From the NCBI RefSeq assembly GCF_003990645.1, contig NZ_RYZK01000012.1:50777-114776 (forward strand): DNA of 64,000 bases, given 5' to 3'. The notes beneath the pieces were generated by a model. That model was given only the letters and a program-made list of their open reading frames with translations. It had not been told where the DNA came from and did not search any database. A program made the position numbers and the translations under genes. The DNA is from Shimia sediminis (GTDB lineage Bacteria; Pseudomonadota; Alphaproteobacteria; Rhodobacterales; Rhodobacteraceae). Shown one piece after another: positions 1-9,063 of this stretch (positions are counted from its first letter, which is position 1; the number at the start of each line of letters is the position of its first letter).

Positions 1-687
1 ATCGCCCGAAAAACGGACGATGATCGTCTGATCGTGACAACGCGCGCCAACCGGCTGCCCCTGGGGGCGTATCCGGCGTCTCAGACAGACCGGGCGCGTT
101 CGGTCGTGGCCAGCGCCTTTCCCGACGTTTCCTGGATACCTGTGGAGGACGCGCTGTCAGCGGCATTGCTGAACTGTGGGCCAATCCTGCATCCGCCTCT
201 GGTTTTCATGAACGCCGGCGCCATTGAGGCGCAGGACAGCTTTGAAATTCATGCAGAGGGAACCCAGCCCGCCATTCGTCTTGTGCAGGATGCCCTTGAT
301 GCAGAGAGGATCGCGGTCCGTACGGCACTGGGATATGACTCGCCGCACTTTCCATTGCGCGATTTTTACGAATCCGACCAATGGATGTACGGAAAACTGG
401 GGCAGGATCTGCCAACGGATCAACCTCCGCCGCATGAAAAGATAGATTTCCGGGGGCACCGCTACATCTCGGAAGACATCGCAATCGGACTGGCATTTAT
501 GGTGTCTCTGGGTAGTTGGCTTGGGGTGCCAACCCCCCTGGCCTCGGCTTTTCTGGAAATTGCGTCAGCGGCCACGGGACAGGAGTTGGCGAACGGGCCG
601 CGCACAGCGACAACAACCGCGTTGGTGCAAATGTCCCCAGAAGAGTTGAGGCGCAATCTGCGTGATGCTTCGATGCCAATCGGCTGA
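1..687 (+). CDS. Opine dehydrogenase family protein, C-terminal part (cut by window edge)
   Basis: The frame is open from base 1 to the TGA at 685-687, so this is the 3' end of a longer gene; the GTG at 34 is only an internal candidate start. The visible ~228 residues match the all-helical C-terminal domain of octopine/nopaline-type dehydrogenases: an N/H-P-P segment (GPILHPPLVFMNAG), the ExxGxxPA run (EIHAEGTQPAIRLVQ) and FPLRDFYESDQWMYG. The family reductively joins an amino acid to a 2-oxo acid, or splits such opines oxidatively, with NAD(P)H; the Rossmann domain would lie left of the window. It reads toward an M20 hydrolase and an ABC importer, which suggests metabolism of an N-substituted amino acid. 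The substrate cannot be told from sequence. Confidence 0.7.
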   Translation: MARKTDDDRLIVTTRANRLPLGAYPASQTDRARSVVASAFPDVSWIPVEDALSAALLNCGPILHPPLVFMNAGAIEAQDSFEIHAEGTQPAIRLVQDALDAERIAVRTALGYDSPHFPLRDFYESDQWMYGKLGQDLPTDQPPPHEKIDFRGHRYISEDIAIGLAFMVSLGSWLGVPTPLASAFLEIASAATGQELANGPRTATTTALVQMSPEELRRNLRDASMPIG

Positions 688-842
688 AGGCGGAAAGCGA
701 CCCACCGGCATCTGCCGGGTTGGCAGTACCCACTAGACGCTTACTCGGGCGTGACCCTATAGATGTGGGGTGTTCGGCAGATCGCCATAAGGCATGATCA
801 CGGCGGTCCACATCACTTGGATCTCACACGCGAGGTGGCGTC

Positions 843-2018
843 ATGACAAAGCAAGCGGATCTTGCCGCAATTCTGAAAGAAGCGGCGGCCTGGCGGCAGG
901 ACTTTCATCGGCACCCCGAAACCGGGTACGACGTGACCCGTACCGCGCGACGTGTTGCAGAGTTGTTGCAGCAGTTTCAGTGCGATGAGGTTGTGGAGGG
1001 CGTTGGTCAAAGTGGTGTTGTCGGTGTCATCCGGGGCGCTGCACACGAAAGCGGCAAGGTCATTGGCCTGCGCGCGGACATGGATGCCTTGCCGATCCTT
1101 GAAGAGACCGGAGCGCCCTATGCTTCATCCATTGAGGGCAAGATGCACGCCTGTGGTCACGATGGTCATACCGCGATTTTGTTGGGCACGGCCAAATACC
1201 TTGCACAGACGCGCGCCTTCAATGGCTCGGTCGTGGTCATCTTTCAACCCGCAGAAGAGGATGCAGCGGGCGGCAAGGCAATGCTGGACGACGGTCTGAT
1301 GGAGCGGTTCGGGATTGATGAAGTATATGCGCTTCACAATTTGCCGGGTTTGCCACTTGGGCACATTGCAACGCGCAGCGGGCCGATCATGGGGACTTCT
1401 GACGAGTTTGTCATCACCGTGAGCGGGCGCGGAGGGCATCCGGCCAGTCCTCACAAAGCGCTGGACACCACCATGGTGGCCGCCCAGATGCTGCTGACGC
1501 TCAACACCATAGTTTCGCGAAACATTGACCCCCACGCGCCCGCCGCATTGGGGGTTACGATGTTCTCAACCGACAGCAAGGCATCCAACATCATCGCCCA
1601 GACCGTAAGGATGGAAGGCACTATTCGCACCCTTGACCGGACAACACGCCAACACATGAAAGATCGCACCGAAGAGATCGTGACGGGTGTTGCCCAAACT
1701 TTTGGGGCCGAGGCCAAAGTGATCTGGACAGCCGGGTATCCCATCGCGGAAAACGCAGAGCCGCAAACAAGTGCAGCGTTGGATGCAGCGCGACAAGTCG
1801 CTTTGGCGGTGGATGACAATGCCCTCCCGCTTCTACAGAGCGAAGATTTTTCTTATATGCTTGAGGCTAAACCAGGCGCATTGGTGTTTTTGGGAAATGG
1901 TGCCAGCGCAATGCTGCATGATCCGCGATATGACTTTGACGACAAAGCCATTGAAACCGGTGTGAACTGGTTCAGCAGTCTGGTCGAACTGCGCCTTCCC
2001 GCTTGGCCCGCCAACTGA
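843..2018 (+). CDS. M20 family amidohydrolase (hippurate/N-acyl amino acid hydrolase type)
   Basis: A 391-residue dinuclear-metal amidohydrolase that should cleave an acyl group from an amino acid or similar amine in the cytoplasm. Visible family marks in order: FHRHPETGY near residue 20, GLRADMDALPI near 76, the metal-binding HACGHDGHTA near 107, the catalytic PAEEDAAGG near 139, the HNLPGLPLG segment, and SEDFSYM plus a late LHDPRYDFDD histidine near the C-terminus. Length and motifs fit the hippurate hydrolase/IAA-amino acid hydrolase branch. The ATG at 843 follows a GAGGTGG ribosome site. It lies 155 bases after the opine dehydrogenase-like gene and converges on the LysR gene. It is not the typical allantoate amidohydrolase (AllC) subtype, though I cannot exclude unusual specificity. 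Confidence 0.85.
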   Translation: MTKQADLAAILKEAAAWRQDFHRHPETGYDVTRTARRVAELLQQFQCDEVVEGVGQSGVVGVIRGAAHESGKVIGLRADMDALPILEETGAPYASSIEGKMHACGHDGHTAILLGTAKYLAQTRAFNGSVVVIFQPAEEDAAGGKAMLDDGLMERFGIDEVYALHNLPGLPLGHIATRSGPIMGTSDEFVITVSGRGGHPASPHKALDTTMVAAQMLLTLNTIVSRNIDPHAPAALGVTMFSTDSKASNIIAQTVRMEGTIRTLDRTTRQHMKDRTEEIVTGVAQTFGAEAKVIWTAGYPIAENAEPQTSAALDAARQVALAVDDNALPLLQSEDFSYMLEAKPGALVFLGNGASAMLHDPRYDFDDKAIETGVNWFSSLVELRLPAWPAN

Positions 2019-2104
2019 AAAGCCCGCGTTTGCAGCCTGTGACCAAACGAAATTTACGGGGCGCATCACAAAGTCGGTCTTGGCATTTACGCCTGACAGA
2101 GTGC

Positions 2105-3070
2105 CTAGGTGCCCGGATCCGGGTACATCATGTTGTCTCCAAACTCTGGCACAACAACCGCGAAGTTCTCGGGGCCCAGTTGCAGAAAGTAGTCGTAAAC
2201 AATCGCAATAAAGTGGCTCACGTAGTCCGGCTTTAACGGGCCATACGGATTAGCCACGACCAAGGTCGGTTGCAAGAGCTGGTCCGAAATTGGCAGGCGG
2301 ACAATGTTGTCGGTATCTGGGCTGGCCTCGGACGGGCAGATGTTCAACAACGATGCCCCCAGGCCACTTGCCACGGAGGATCGGATCGTTTCATAGGAAT
2401 GCGTTCTGAGCGCGATGCTGGGCCGGCGCGCGGTCAGGTCAAACAAGGCCAAAAGGTATTCGCGGGTTTCCGGCAGGTCGAGGAGGATAAGAGGCTTTTC
2501 CGCCAGCTCGGCCATTGAAATTGTCTTTTCCCTCGCATGCTCGTCTTCAACGCTCAACAACGCGTGGGCGGGAAACTTGCAAATTGGTGTCACTTCTCCG
2601 GCAAACTCGTCACCGATATCGTAGGTCACAATGAGATCGACATCCCCCGAGGCCAACCATGCGCGAAGTTGGCGCTGGTCCCCTTCACGGAGAAGAATTT
2701 GACTGGGACCGTACATTTCCGAATACCGTTTGATGAGCGCTGGCAGGAGAAGCGCGCCAAAAGGCGAAAAGCACCCCAGCCGAAGGGTTTGAGGAGGCGC
2801 CTGGGAGAACTCATCGATGGTCTTTTCAAATTCGGCACCCGCCGCCAGGAACTTTTGCGCTGATTTCAGGAAGGTCTGGCCAGCGGGCGTGGTCACGACA
2901 CCGTGGCCGCGTCTTTTGTGGAACAAACGCGTTTTGGTTCCCTGTTCAGCGGCCTCGATTGCGGCCAGCAATGAAGATTGTGAGATGTTGAGGACCTTGC
3001 AGGCGGTCGTAATACTGCCCTGTCGTGCGATTTCACGAATGTAGGTAACTTGTTTATATGTAAGCCGCAA
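2105..3070 (-). CDS. LysR family transcriptional regulator
   Basis: A 321-residue LysR protein. The N-terminal winged helix-turn-helix covers about residues 1-60 (YIREIARQGSITTACKVLNI, then SQSSLLAAIEAAE), followed by the usual effector-binding fold. The only start that keeps the whole HTH is a TTG at 3068-3070 with GAGGG just upstream; no ATG is available nearby. It is transcribed away from the Liv-type ABC operon, and the 202-base gap between them carries two LysR-like inverted repeats. It is therefore the probable local regulator of the importer and of the flanking hydrolases; the inducer is unknown. Confidence 0.85.
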   Translation of the reverse strand: MRLTYKQVTYIREIARQGSITTACKVLNISQSSLLAAIEAAEQGTKTRLFHKRRGHGVVTTPAGQTFLKSAQKFLAAGAEFEKTIDEFSQAPPQTLRLGCFSPFGALLLPALIKRYSEMYGPSQILLREGDQRQLRAWLASGDVDLIVTYDIGDEFAGEVTPICKFPAHALLSVEDEHAREKTISMAELAEKPLILLDLPETREYLLALFDLTARRPSIALRTHSYETIRSSVASGLGASLLNICPSEASPDTDNIVRLPISDQLLQPTLVVANPYGPLKPDYVSHFIAIVYDYFLQLGPENFAVVVPEFGDNMMYPDPGT

Positions 3071-3080
3071 ATTGCCCTCT

Positions 3081-3125
3081 CATACATTTTGTAAACGTAT
3101 GCTCTTAAAGTTTGTATTTTATACA
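3081..3125. promoter_or_regulatory. Candidate LysR operator in the divergent promoter
   Basis: Two dyad sites lie between the divergent LysR gene and the ABC operon. One is CATAC-N11-GTATG at 3081-3101. The other is the perfect dyad TGTAT-TTT-ATACA at 3113-3125, which has the T-N11-A pattern of LysR boxes. They sit 11-55 bases before the regulator start, where autoregulation plus activation of the divergent operon is usual. Seen directly as inverted repeats; the binding role is inference. Confidence 0.5.
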
Positions 3126-3272
3126 CAAGCGGATGTGTGTTGTACAGGGAGGGGCTTAAGGAGTTTGCGTTACGCAGCTGACGGAGGAACCGGAGACATC
3201 CGGTGTGAAGCTGCCCCGTAACACGACACTCCTTTTTTGACGCCAAAAGCGAGAATCCAAAGGGAGGATGAC

Positions 3273-4463
3273 ATGAACACTCTGAGTAAATTCCTGATCG
3301 GCTGTGCCAGTGCGGTGGCGCTTGGTGCTCCTGCAGTGCAGGCCGAAGACAAAGAACTGACCATCAACATCGTCGCCAGCATGTCCGGCGCATTTGCCAA
3401 TTTCGGACTGCAAGCGGAAAAGGGTGCAAGGCTTGCCATTGAAGAAGCCGGTGAAGCAGCCGGAATGACGCTGAACATGGTGGTGATCGACACGGAAAGC
3501 AACGCCGGTAAGGGTGCCCGGAAAGTCCAGGCGGATCTTAGTGAACACGGTCCCGGCATCTATGTTGGCACGACCTTGTCGTCTACTGCTTTGGCCGTTG
3601 GCCAGGCCGTGCATGACGCAGGGGGTGTCTACATCAATGGCGGTGGTGCAGACGAGCTGACGGGCGAGAAATGTAACGCGTCCATGTACCGCTGGAGTGC
3701 ACCCACCTATGGTGCGGTCAACGCAAGCCTGCGTCCGGTTTTGGAAGCGCACCCAGACATCAAGCGGGTTTACACCATCACGCCGCAATACGTCTTTGGT
3801 GAGGCCATGCTTTCAAACGCCAAGACTGTTCTGGAAGAGCAGGGCATCGAGCACGTCGGCAACAGCTATCATTCACTCAAGGACAAGGAATTCTCAGGTT
3901 TCATCGCTCAGGCACAGGCAGCAAACCCGGATCTCTTGATCCTTCTGAATTTTGGCTCGCAGGCAGCGGCGTCGATGCAGCAGGCAGTCAACTTTGGCCT
4001 GAAGGATCGAATGAAAATCCTGATGGTCTGGAGCAGCGGCCTCGACACAATGCAGTCGTTGGGATCCGACGTGTCGGATGGCGTCTACTTTGGGGCGCAG
4101 TACTGGCATGAGGAAGAGGCAGCCGGGAACCAGTCGCTGGTTGCGCTGACCCAGGCGAAACTCGGAGAAGCACCGAACTATCCTCTGGCGTCGTACTATC
4201 AGATGACGAAGATCATGATTGACGCGGTAAACGCAACCGGCGGTGCGGATCCCGATGCTCTCAAGGCGCATCTGGCAGGTTATTCCTATGACGGCATCAC
4301 CGGGACCGAAACCGTGGCTGCTGACAACAACCAGGTCGAGAAGAACTTTTACCTTCTTCTTGGAAAAGACGCTGCCAGCAAGGCCGATGAAAACGACTTT
4401 GCGGACGTGGTGTCCAAAGGGAAATTCTTCCTGTCAGCGGCTGACGCTGGCTGCGTAAAGTAA
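3273..4463 (+). CDS. ABC transporter substrate-binding protein, branched-chain amino acid (Peripla_BP_6) type
   Basis: Periplasmic binding protein of 396 residues and first gene of a five-gene HAAT/Liv importer. The start at 3273 follows AGGGAGG with good spacing; an upstream in-frame ATG at 3237 lacks a ribosome site. The signal peptide is clear: NTLSKFL, a hydrophobic core, then AVQA before EDKELTI at about residue 22. The type I periplasmic fold opens with INIVASMSGAFANFGLQ. A 165-base gap with a hairpin separates it from the permease genes, a layout that often gives extra binding protein. This family carries branched-chain amino acids but also amides, urea and aromatic acids, so the ligand is open; the neighbouring amidohydrolases suggest an acylated amino compound. 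Confidence 0.88.
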   Translation: MNTLSKFLIGCASAVALGAPAVQAEDKELTINIVASMSGAFANFGLQAEKGARLAIEEAGEAAGMTLNMVVIDTESNAGKGARKVQADLSEHGPGIYVGTTLSSTALAVGQAVHDAGGVYINGGGADELTGEKCNASMYRWSAPTYGAVNASLRPVLEAHPDIKRVYTITPQYVFGEAMLSNAKTVLEEQGIEHVGNSYHSLKDKEFSGFIAQAQAANPDLLILLNFGSQAAASMQQAVNFGLKDRMKILMVWSSGLDTMQSLGSDVSDGVYFGAQYWHEEEAAGNQSLVALTQAKLGEAPNYPLASYYQMTKIMIDAVNATGGADPDALKAHLAGYSYDGITGTETVAADNNQVEKNFYLLLGKDAASKADENDFADVVSKGKFFLSAADAGCVK

Positions 4464-4478
4464 GGGTTCTCCCTCCCC

Positions 4479-4530
4479 GAGAGAGCGTTCCCAAGTGGTC
4501 CTTCTGGTGGGCCCGGCGGAGTGCTCTCTC
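4479..4530 (+). other. Intercistronic hairpin after the binding-protein gene
   Basis: GAGAGAGC at 4479-4486 pairs with GCTCTCTC at 4523-4530 around a 36-base loop that can itself fold. There is no clear T tract, so it looks more like an mRNA-stabilising or attenuating hairpin between the highly expressed binding-protein gene and the permeases than a full terminator. The same stem sequence recurs at 25180-25221. Confidence 0.5.
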
Positions 4531-4628
4531 AAAATATTGCCAAGACCCGAGCCGATTGCCCTCGGCAACAGCACACGGATAATCCACGGTCTTGAAATCT
4601 TGCAAACTCAGACTTTTGGGGGTCAGCT

Positions 4629-5486
4629 GTGAGCTTATATTTATTCCAGTTGCTCAATGGCGTCGGATTGGGAATGATCTATTTCCTAATGGGCGTTGGG
4701 CTAACCATCATCTTCGGGATGATGAACTTTGTAAACTTTGCCCACGGCGTGTTCTATGCTCTCGGCGCATTCATTTGCTATCAGGTCATCCAGGTCACCG
4801 GCTCTTACTGGATTGGCCTGATCCTGACGCCAATTCTGATTGGCGCTGTGGCCTACATTCTTGAAAAAATCCTGATCACCAAACTCTATCGCGTAGATCA
4901 TGCGGTGCAGATCCTCATCACGATTGGCTTAATGCTCATCATTCGTGAAGGGATCCTGATAATCTGGGGAACAGTGCCCAAACCGGTCGCAACACCGTCG
5001 ATCCTGCAGGGTGTCATCTTTCTCGGAGACTTTGTGTATCCTAAGTACCGTCTGTTCATCATTGCCATTTCCGCCGGAATCGGCCTTGGCGTTTGGTACT
5101 TGCTGGAACGCACCCGGTTTGGGATCACGATTCGCGCAGGCAGTGAGAATCCAAAGATGGTCTCTTTGTTGGGCGTTGATACCGACAGGCTGTTTGCACT
5201 CACCTTCGTCTTTGGGGTCGCCCTTGCGGGCATCGCAGGTGCCCTTCTGGCCCCCATCCGTGGTGCCGATGCGTTTTCCGGTGATGAGGCCCTTGGCATC
5301 GCCTTTGTGGTCGTTGTGATCGGCGGCATGGGCAGCTTTTCCGGCGCCCTTCTCGGAGGGCTAATCGTTGGCCTCGTCCAAAGTTTCACGGCAATCCTGT
5401 GGCCTGAGGGCACCAAGGTCATGATCTACTCGGTTATGGCTCTCATCATCCTATTGCGCCCAAATGGCCTGTTCGGAAAGGCCTGA
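4629..5486 (+). CDS. Branched-chain amino acid-type ABC permease (LivH family)
   Basis: Inner-membrane permease of 285 residues with about eight hydrophobic segments. It opens with the LivH-typical run LLNGVGLGMIYFLMGVGLTI and FGMMNFVNFAHG, and carries the cytoplasmic coupling region GSENPKMVSLLGVDTDRLF near residue 175. The start is a GTG at 4629 after GGGGTC, a weak ribosome site. It forms the translocation path together with the LivM-type protein, whose gene begins three bases after its stop. Part of the substrate-binding protein/H/M/G/F operon. Confidence 0.88.
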   Translation: MSLYLFQLLNGVGLGMIYFLMGVGLTIIFGMMNFVNFAHGVFYALGAFICYQVIQVTGSYWIGLILTPILIGAVAYILEKILITKLYRVDHAVQILITIGLMLIIREGILIIWGTVPKPVATPSILQGVIFLGDFVYPKYRLFIIAISAGIGLGVWYLLERTRFGITIRAGSENPKMVSLLGVDTDRLFALTFVFGVALAGIAGALLAPIRGADAFSGDEALGIAFVVVVIGGMGSFSGALLGGLIVGLVQSFTAILWPEGTKVMIYSVMALIILLRPNGLFGKA

Positions 5487-5489
5487 ACA

Positions 5490-6467
5490 ATGCTTACCAA
5501 AACTCCACTTTTCGTTCACTTTCTGGCCGCGTTCGCGATCGCAGCCGTGCTGCCGATGCTGTTGCCATCTTATGTCCTGGCGACAGAGATCCTGTTGTTT
5601 GGCCTGGCGGTCATCGGTTGCAACCTCCTTTTGGGCTACACAGGCCTTTTGTCGTTCGGGCAGGCCCTGTTTTTTGGATCGGGGTCATATTTTGCAGGGC
5701 TGATGTCCATACATCTCAACCTTGGGATTGTGCCTACACTACTGATCACGATGGCTCTTGGTGCACTGATTGCCATTCTGGTCGGGGTGTTCGCAATCCG
5801 GCGGGCTGGTATCTACTTCATCATGCTGACGCTCGCCTTTGCGCAGCTTGGGTACTACATCGCCTTTCTCGCCGAACCGATCACCGGGGGCGAAGACGGG
5901 TTGCTTGATATCCAGCGGCCTGCGCTTTCGATCCCGTTTGTGGCCAAGTTCGAGTTTGACAGCGACTTCAGCTTTTATGCTCTGACCGGTGCTATATTCA
6001 TCGTGGTGTTCGTGCTGATGCAGCGACTGGTAAAGTCGCCACTCGGCACCGTTCTGACCGCCATCAAGCAAAACGAAGCACGCGCCGAGGCCATCGGCTA
6101 CAATGTGAAGCTCTACAAAATTGTGGTGTTTGCCTTTTCTGGCTCTGTCACCGCTCTTGCGGGTGCGCTTTATGCCTTCATGTTGAAGTTTGCACCGCTC
6201 TCGAACATTGATCTCGAAACAAGCTCACAGATTTTGTTCATGACCATTCTCGGGGGTTTGGGCTCAATCTATGGGTCTGTTCTGGGGTCGGCAGTGTTCC
6301 TGGTCGCATCAGATTTTTTCGCAGAGCTCTGGCCACGCTGGATGATCCTGCTTGGTCTTCTGCTGATCTTTGTCATGCTCTACATGCCGGGCGGCGTATC
6401 CAAGTCTCTTGAAGACCTCTTCGCTAAGATTTCCGCAGCAAAAGACCAGCGGGGTAAAAAACCATGA
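5490..6467 (+). CDS. Branched-chain amino acid-type ABC permease (LivM family)
   Basis: Second inner-membrane permease of the importer, 325 residues. It shows the LivM signature segments NLLLGYTGLLSFGQALFFG near residue 48 and the EAA-like loop TAIKQNEARAEAIGYNVKLYK near 190. The C-terminus ends in a charged tail. The next gene (ATPase) starts four bases before its stop (ATGA), so the two are translationally coupled. Confidence 0.88.
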   Translation: MLTKTPLFVHFLAAFAIAAVLPMLLPSYVLATEILLFGLAVIGCNLLLGYTGLLSFGQALFFGSGSYFAGLMSIHLNLGIVPTLLITMALGALIAILVGVFAIRRAGIYFIMLTLAFAQLGYYIAFLAEPITGGEDGLLDIQRPALSIPFVAKFEFDSDFSFYALTGAIFIVVFVLMQRLVKSPLGTVLTAIKQNEARAEAIGYNVKLYKIVVFAFSGSVTALAGALYAFMLKFAPLSNIDLETSSQILFMTILGGLGSIYGSVLGSAVFLVASDFFAELWPRWMILLGLLLIFVMLYMPGGVSKSLEDLFAKISAAKDQRGKKP

Positions 6468-7213
6468 GCACCGTGCTTCAAACAAAATTGCTGACCAAGC
6501 GGTATGGAGACTTTGTCGCAAATACGGACATCAACCTAAGCGTTGCCAAGGGTACGATCCATGGCGTTATCGGACCAAATGGCGCGGGTAAGACAACGTT
6601 CTTCAACTGTCTTGCGGGCACCGTCCCGACGACCTCTGGACAGGTTCTTCTGGAGGGGCGTGACATCACCACGCTGGCGCAGCACAAACGCCCGCTTGCC
6701 GGTCTGTCGCGGTCTTTCCAGGTGACCTCGTTGTTCAGCGATTTGTCTGTTTTTGAGAACCTGAGGCTGGCGCATCAGGCGTTGTCGCCAGGCAAGGGAT
6801 TTGTCTTTTGGCACGCGGCTCATGAAACGGGATCAACGGCAGAAGCAGTGGATATGGTGCTTGCACGCACGTCGCTTATCGGCGAACGCGATACGCTGGT
6901 TTCTGAACTGTCGCACGGCCAACAACGCGTACTGGAGGTGGGTGTTGCGCTCATGTCAAAGCCGCGCGTGCTGCTTCTGGACGAGCCGACGTCAGGTATG
7001 GGCATTGATGACATCCCGCAGATGATCACTCTTTTAAGCGACCTGAAAAAGGAATGCACAATTGTTCTTATCGAGCACAATGTCGGCCTGGTCACCGAAG
7101 TCTGTGATGCGGTCACCGTTCTGCAGGGCGGAAAAGTAATTTCCGAAGGAACCCCACACGAGGTTTCAAACGACGAGAAAGTCAAGATCGCGTATCTCGG
7201 GGAGGATCTGTAG
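6464..7213 (+). CDS. Branched-chain amino acid-type ABC ATPase (LivG family)
   Basis: Cytoplasmic ATPase of 249 residues that energises the importer. Walker A GPNGAGKTT lies near residues 37-45, the family signature appears as LSHGQQRVLEV near 145, and Walker B is VLLLDEPTSGM near 165, followed by IEHNVGLV as the switch histidine region. The signature has H in place of the usual G in LSGGQ, which is common in LivG proteins. It overlaps the upstream permease by four bases and is followed one base later by the second ATPase. Confidence 0.88.
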   Translation: MSTVLQTKLLTKRYGDFVANTDINLSVAKGTIHGVIGPNGAGKTTFFNCLAGTVPTTSGQVLLEGRDITTLAQHKRPLAGLSRSFQVTSLFSDLSVFENLRLAHQALSPGKGFVFWHAAHETGSTAEAVDMVLARTSLIGERDTLVSELSHGQQRVLEVGVALMSKPRVLLLDEPTSGMGIDDIPQMITLLSDLKKECTIVLIEHNVGLVTEVCDAVTVLQGGKVISEGTPHEVSNDEKVKIAYLGEDL

Positions 7214-7214
7214 A

Positions 7215-7910
7215 ATGCTGCGCCTAAGCGACGTCAACTCACTCTATGGAAAAAGTCACATCCTGTTTGATGTGTCCATCGAAGTGGGTGAAGGCGAAAT
7301 TGTCACGCTCCTGGGCCGCAACGGGGCAGGGAAATCAACAACGCTGAATTCGATCATGGGCCTGGTCCCAAGTGTTACAGGCACGATCGAGTTTGACGGG
7401 CAAAGCCTGATCGGCATGCCAACCCACAGCATTGCGGAACTGGGCATCTGCCTGATCCCGGAACAACGTGACATCTTCCAAATTCTATCCGTTGAAGAGA
7501 ATCTCGTGCTGGCACAGCGGCCTGAAAGCCAATGGGCGCTCCGGGATATCTACAACCTGTTTCCCCGGCTCGAAGAGCGGAAAACCAATGGGGGTGGTCA
7601 GCTTTCGGGGGGCGAACAGCAAATGCTGGCCATCGCCCGGGCCTTGCTCAATGCGCCCAAGATTTTGCTGTGCGATGAGCCTTCAGAGGGTCTTGCCCCT
7701 GTGATCGTTCACGAAATCGTTTCAACACTTGAGAAGATCAAGTCAACCGGCATGCCGATCCTGCTTGTCGAGCAGAACCTACGGGTTTGCGAGAGATTGG
7801 CCGACCGCCACTACATTTTCGAGCAAGGCCAGGTACTGCACGAGTTCTCTCGCGAGGACTTCTTCTCGGAAGAGGCCATTGCCGCAAAACAAAAGTACCT
7901 GTCTGTGTAG
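7215..7910 (+). CDS. Branched-chain amino acid-type ABC ATPase (LivF family)
   Basis: The second ATPase of the importer, 231 residues. Walker A is GRNGAGKSTT near 34-43, the signature is LSGGEQQMLAIARAL near 130, Walker B is ILLCDEPSEGLAP near 150, and the switch region is LLVEQNLRVC. Length and the EPSEGLAP motif are typical of LivF. It pairs with the LivG-type protein as a heterodimer. It is the last transporter gene; the deacetylase-like gene follows after 11 bases and is probably in the same transcript. Confidence 0.88.
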   Translation: MLRLSDVNSLYGKSHILFDVSIEVGEGEIVTLLGRNGAGKSTTLNSIMGLVPSVTGTIEFDGQSLIGMPTHSIAELGICLIPEQRDIFQILSVEENLVLAQRPESQWALRDIYNLFPRLEERKTNGGGQLSGGEQQMLAIARALLNAPKILLCDEPSEGLAPVIVHEIVSTLEKIKSTGMPILLVEQNLRVCERLADRHYIFEQGQVLHEFSREDFFSEEAIAAKQKYLSV

Positions 7911-7921
7911 GGTAATAAGAC

Positions 7922-9016
7922 ATGAGAAAAACAGCATTTATTTCACACGAGAAGTGCTTTTGGCACTTTGGCGGCAACTACGCTTTGCTTGCGCCCGTCG
8001 GCGGTCTGGTTCAGCCTATGGTGTCTGGAGGTCTGCCGGAAGCCCCTGAAACCAAGCGCCGGTTGAAAAACCTGATTGAGATTACCGGGCTGAATCGAGA
8101 CCTTGAAATGGTTGTGGGCAAGACGGCGACCTTTGAGGACCTCGAACGAGTGCACCCCAAGGCGTACCTGGACGAGTTCAAGACCCTCTCGGACAATGGC
8201 GGTGGTGAGCTTGGGCTGCGGACACCTTTCGGCCCTGGCGCTTTTGAAATTGCCATGTTGTCGGCTGGGATGGTGATCCAGGCCGTCGAAGGGGTTGCGA
8301 CGGGTGTCTACGACAACGCTTATGCCTTATCGCGCCCACCGGGGCACCATTGCCTGCCGGATTGGCCAAACGGTTTCTGTCTTTTGGCGAACGTTGCGAT
8401 TGCCGTGGAAAAGGCCATTGCGGACGGGATCGCCAAACGGATTGTTGTGCTGGATTGGGATGTCCACCACGGCAACGGTACCGAAGCGATCTTTTATGAT
8501 CGGCCGGATGTTCTGACAATTTCGATCCATCAGGATCGGTGCTACCCTCAAGACACCGGTTCCGTCGAAGACCGAGGCACGGGCAGGGGTCTGGGCGCAA
8601 ACATGAACATTCCCTTGCCACCGGGATGCGGTCACAACACCTATATCGAAGCAACGGAGCGGTTGATTGTGCCTGCGATTGAGGCGTTTGATCCGGATCT
8701 CGTCATTGTTGCCTGTGGCTTTGATGCGGGTGGGTTCGATCCGCTGGCACGTATGATGTGCTCTGCTGAAACCTTCAGAGAAATGACAAAGCGCGTTATG
8801 GAGATCACCGACGGCAAGTTGGTGGCAGCACATGAAGGCGGGTATTCCGAGCTCTATGTCCCGTTTTGCGGTCACGCGATGTTGGAAGAGATGTCAGGAT
8901 CCGAAATTCGCGCGGAAGATCCGCTGCTTAATCGGATCAATGGGCAACAACCCGATGCGCGCGTCGATGCCTTCCATCTGGAACTCATTAACGAAATGGC
9001 TGACCACTTTATGTAG
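7922..9016 (+). CDS. Class II histone deacetylase-like / acetylpolyamine amidohydrolase family protein
   Basis: A 364-residue zinc amidohydrolase of the arginase/deacetylase fold. Catalytic landmarks: RPPGHH near residue 138, the zinc and charge-relay segment DWDVHHGNGTE near 178, CGFDAGGFDPL near 262 (third zinc ligand), and HEGGYSE near 302 carrying the active-site tyrosine. Bacterial members deacylate polyamines or other acylated amines. It lies directly behind the ABC importer, so it probably acts on the imported compound or its breakdown product together with the M20 enzyme upstream. It converges on puuD. Fold and chemistry are secure; the substrate is not. Confidence 0.85.
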   Translation: MRKTAFISHEKCFWHFGGNYALLAPVGGLVQPMVSGGLPEAPETKRRLKNLIEITGLNRDLEMVVGKTATFEDLERVHPKAYLDEFKTLSDNGGGELGLRTPFGPGAFEIAMLSAGMVIQAVEGVATGVYDNAYALSRPPGHHCLPDWPNGFCLLANVAIAVEKAIADGIAKRIVVLDWDVHHGNGTEAIFYDRPDVLTISIHQDRCYPQDTGSVEDRGTGRGLGANMNIPLPPGCGHNTYIEATERLIVPAIEAFDPDLVIVACGFDAGGFDPLARMMCSAETFREMTKRVMEITDGKLVAAHEGGYSELYVPFCGHAMLEEMSGSEIRAEDPLLNRINGQQPDARVDAFHLELINEMADHFM

Positions 9017-9063
9017 GGCGAGAGGCTCTTTCTTGGCGGCTAGTCGATAGCCCGACTTTCTGG

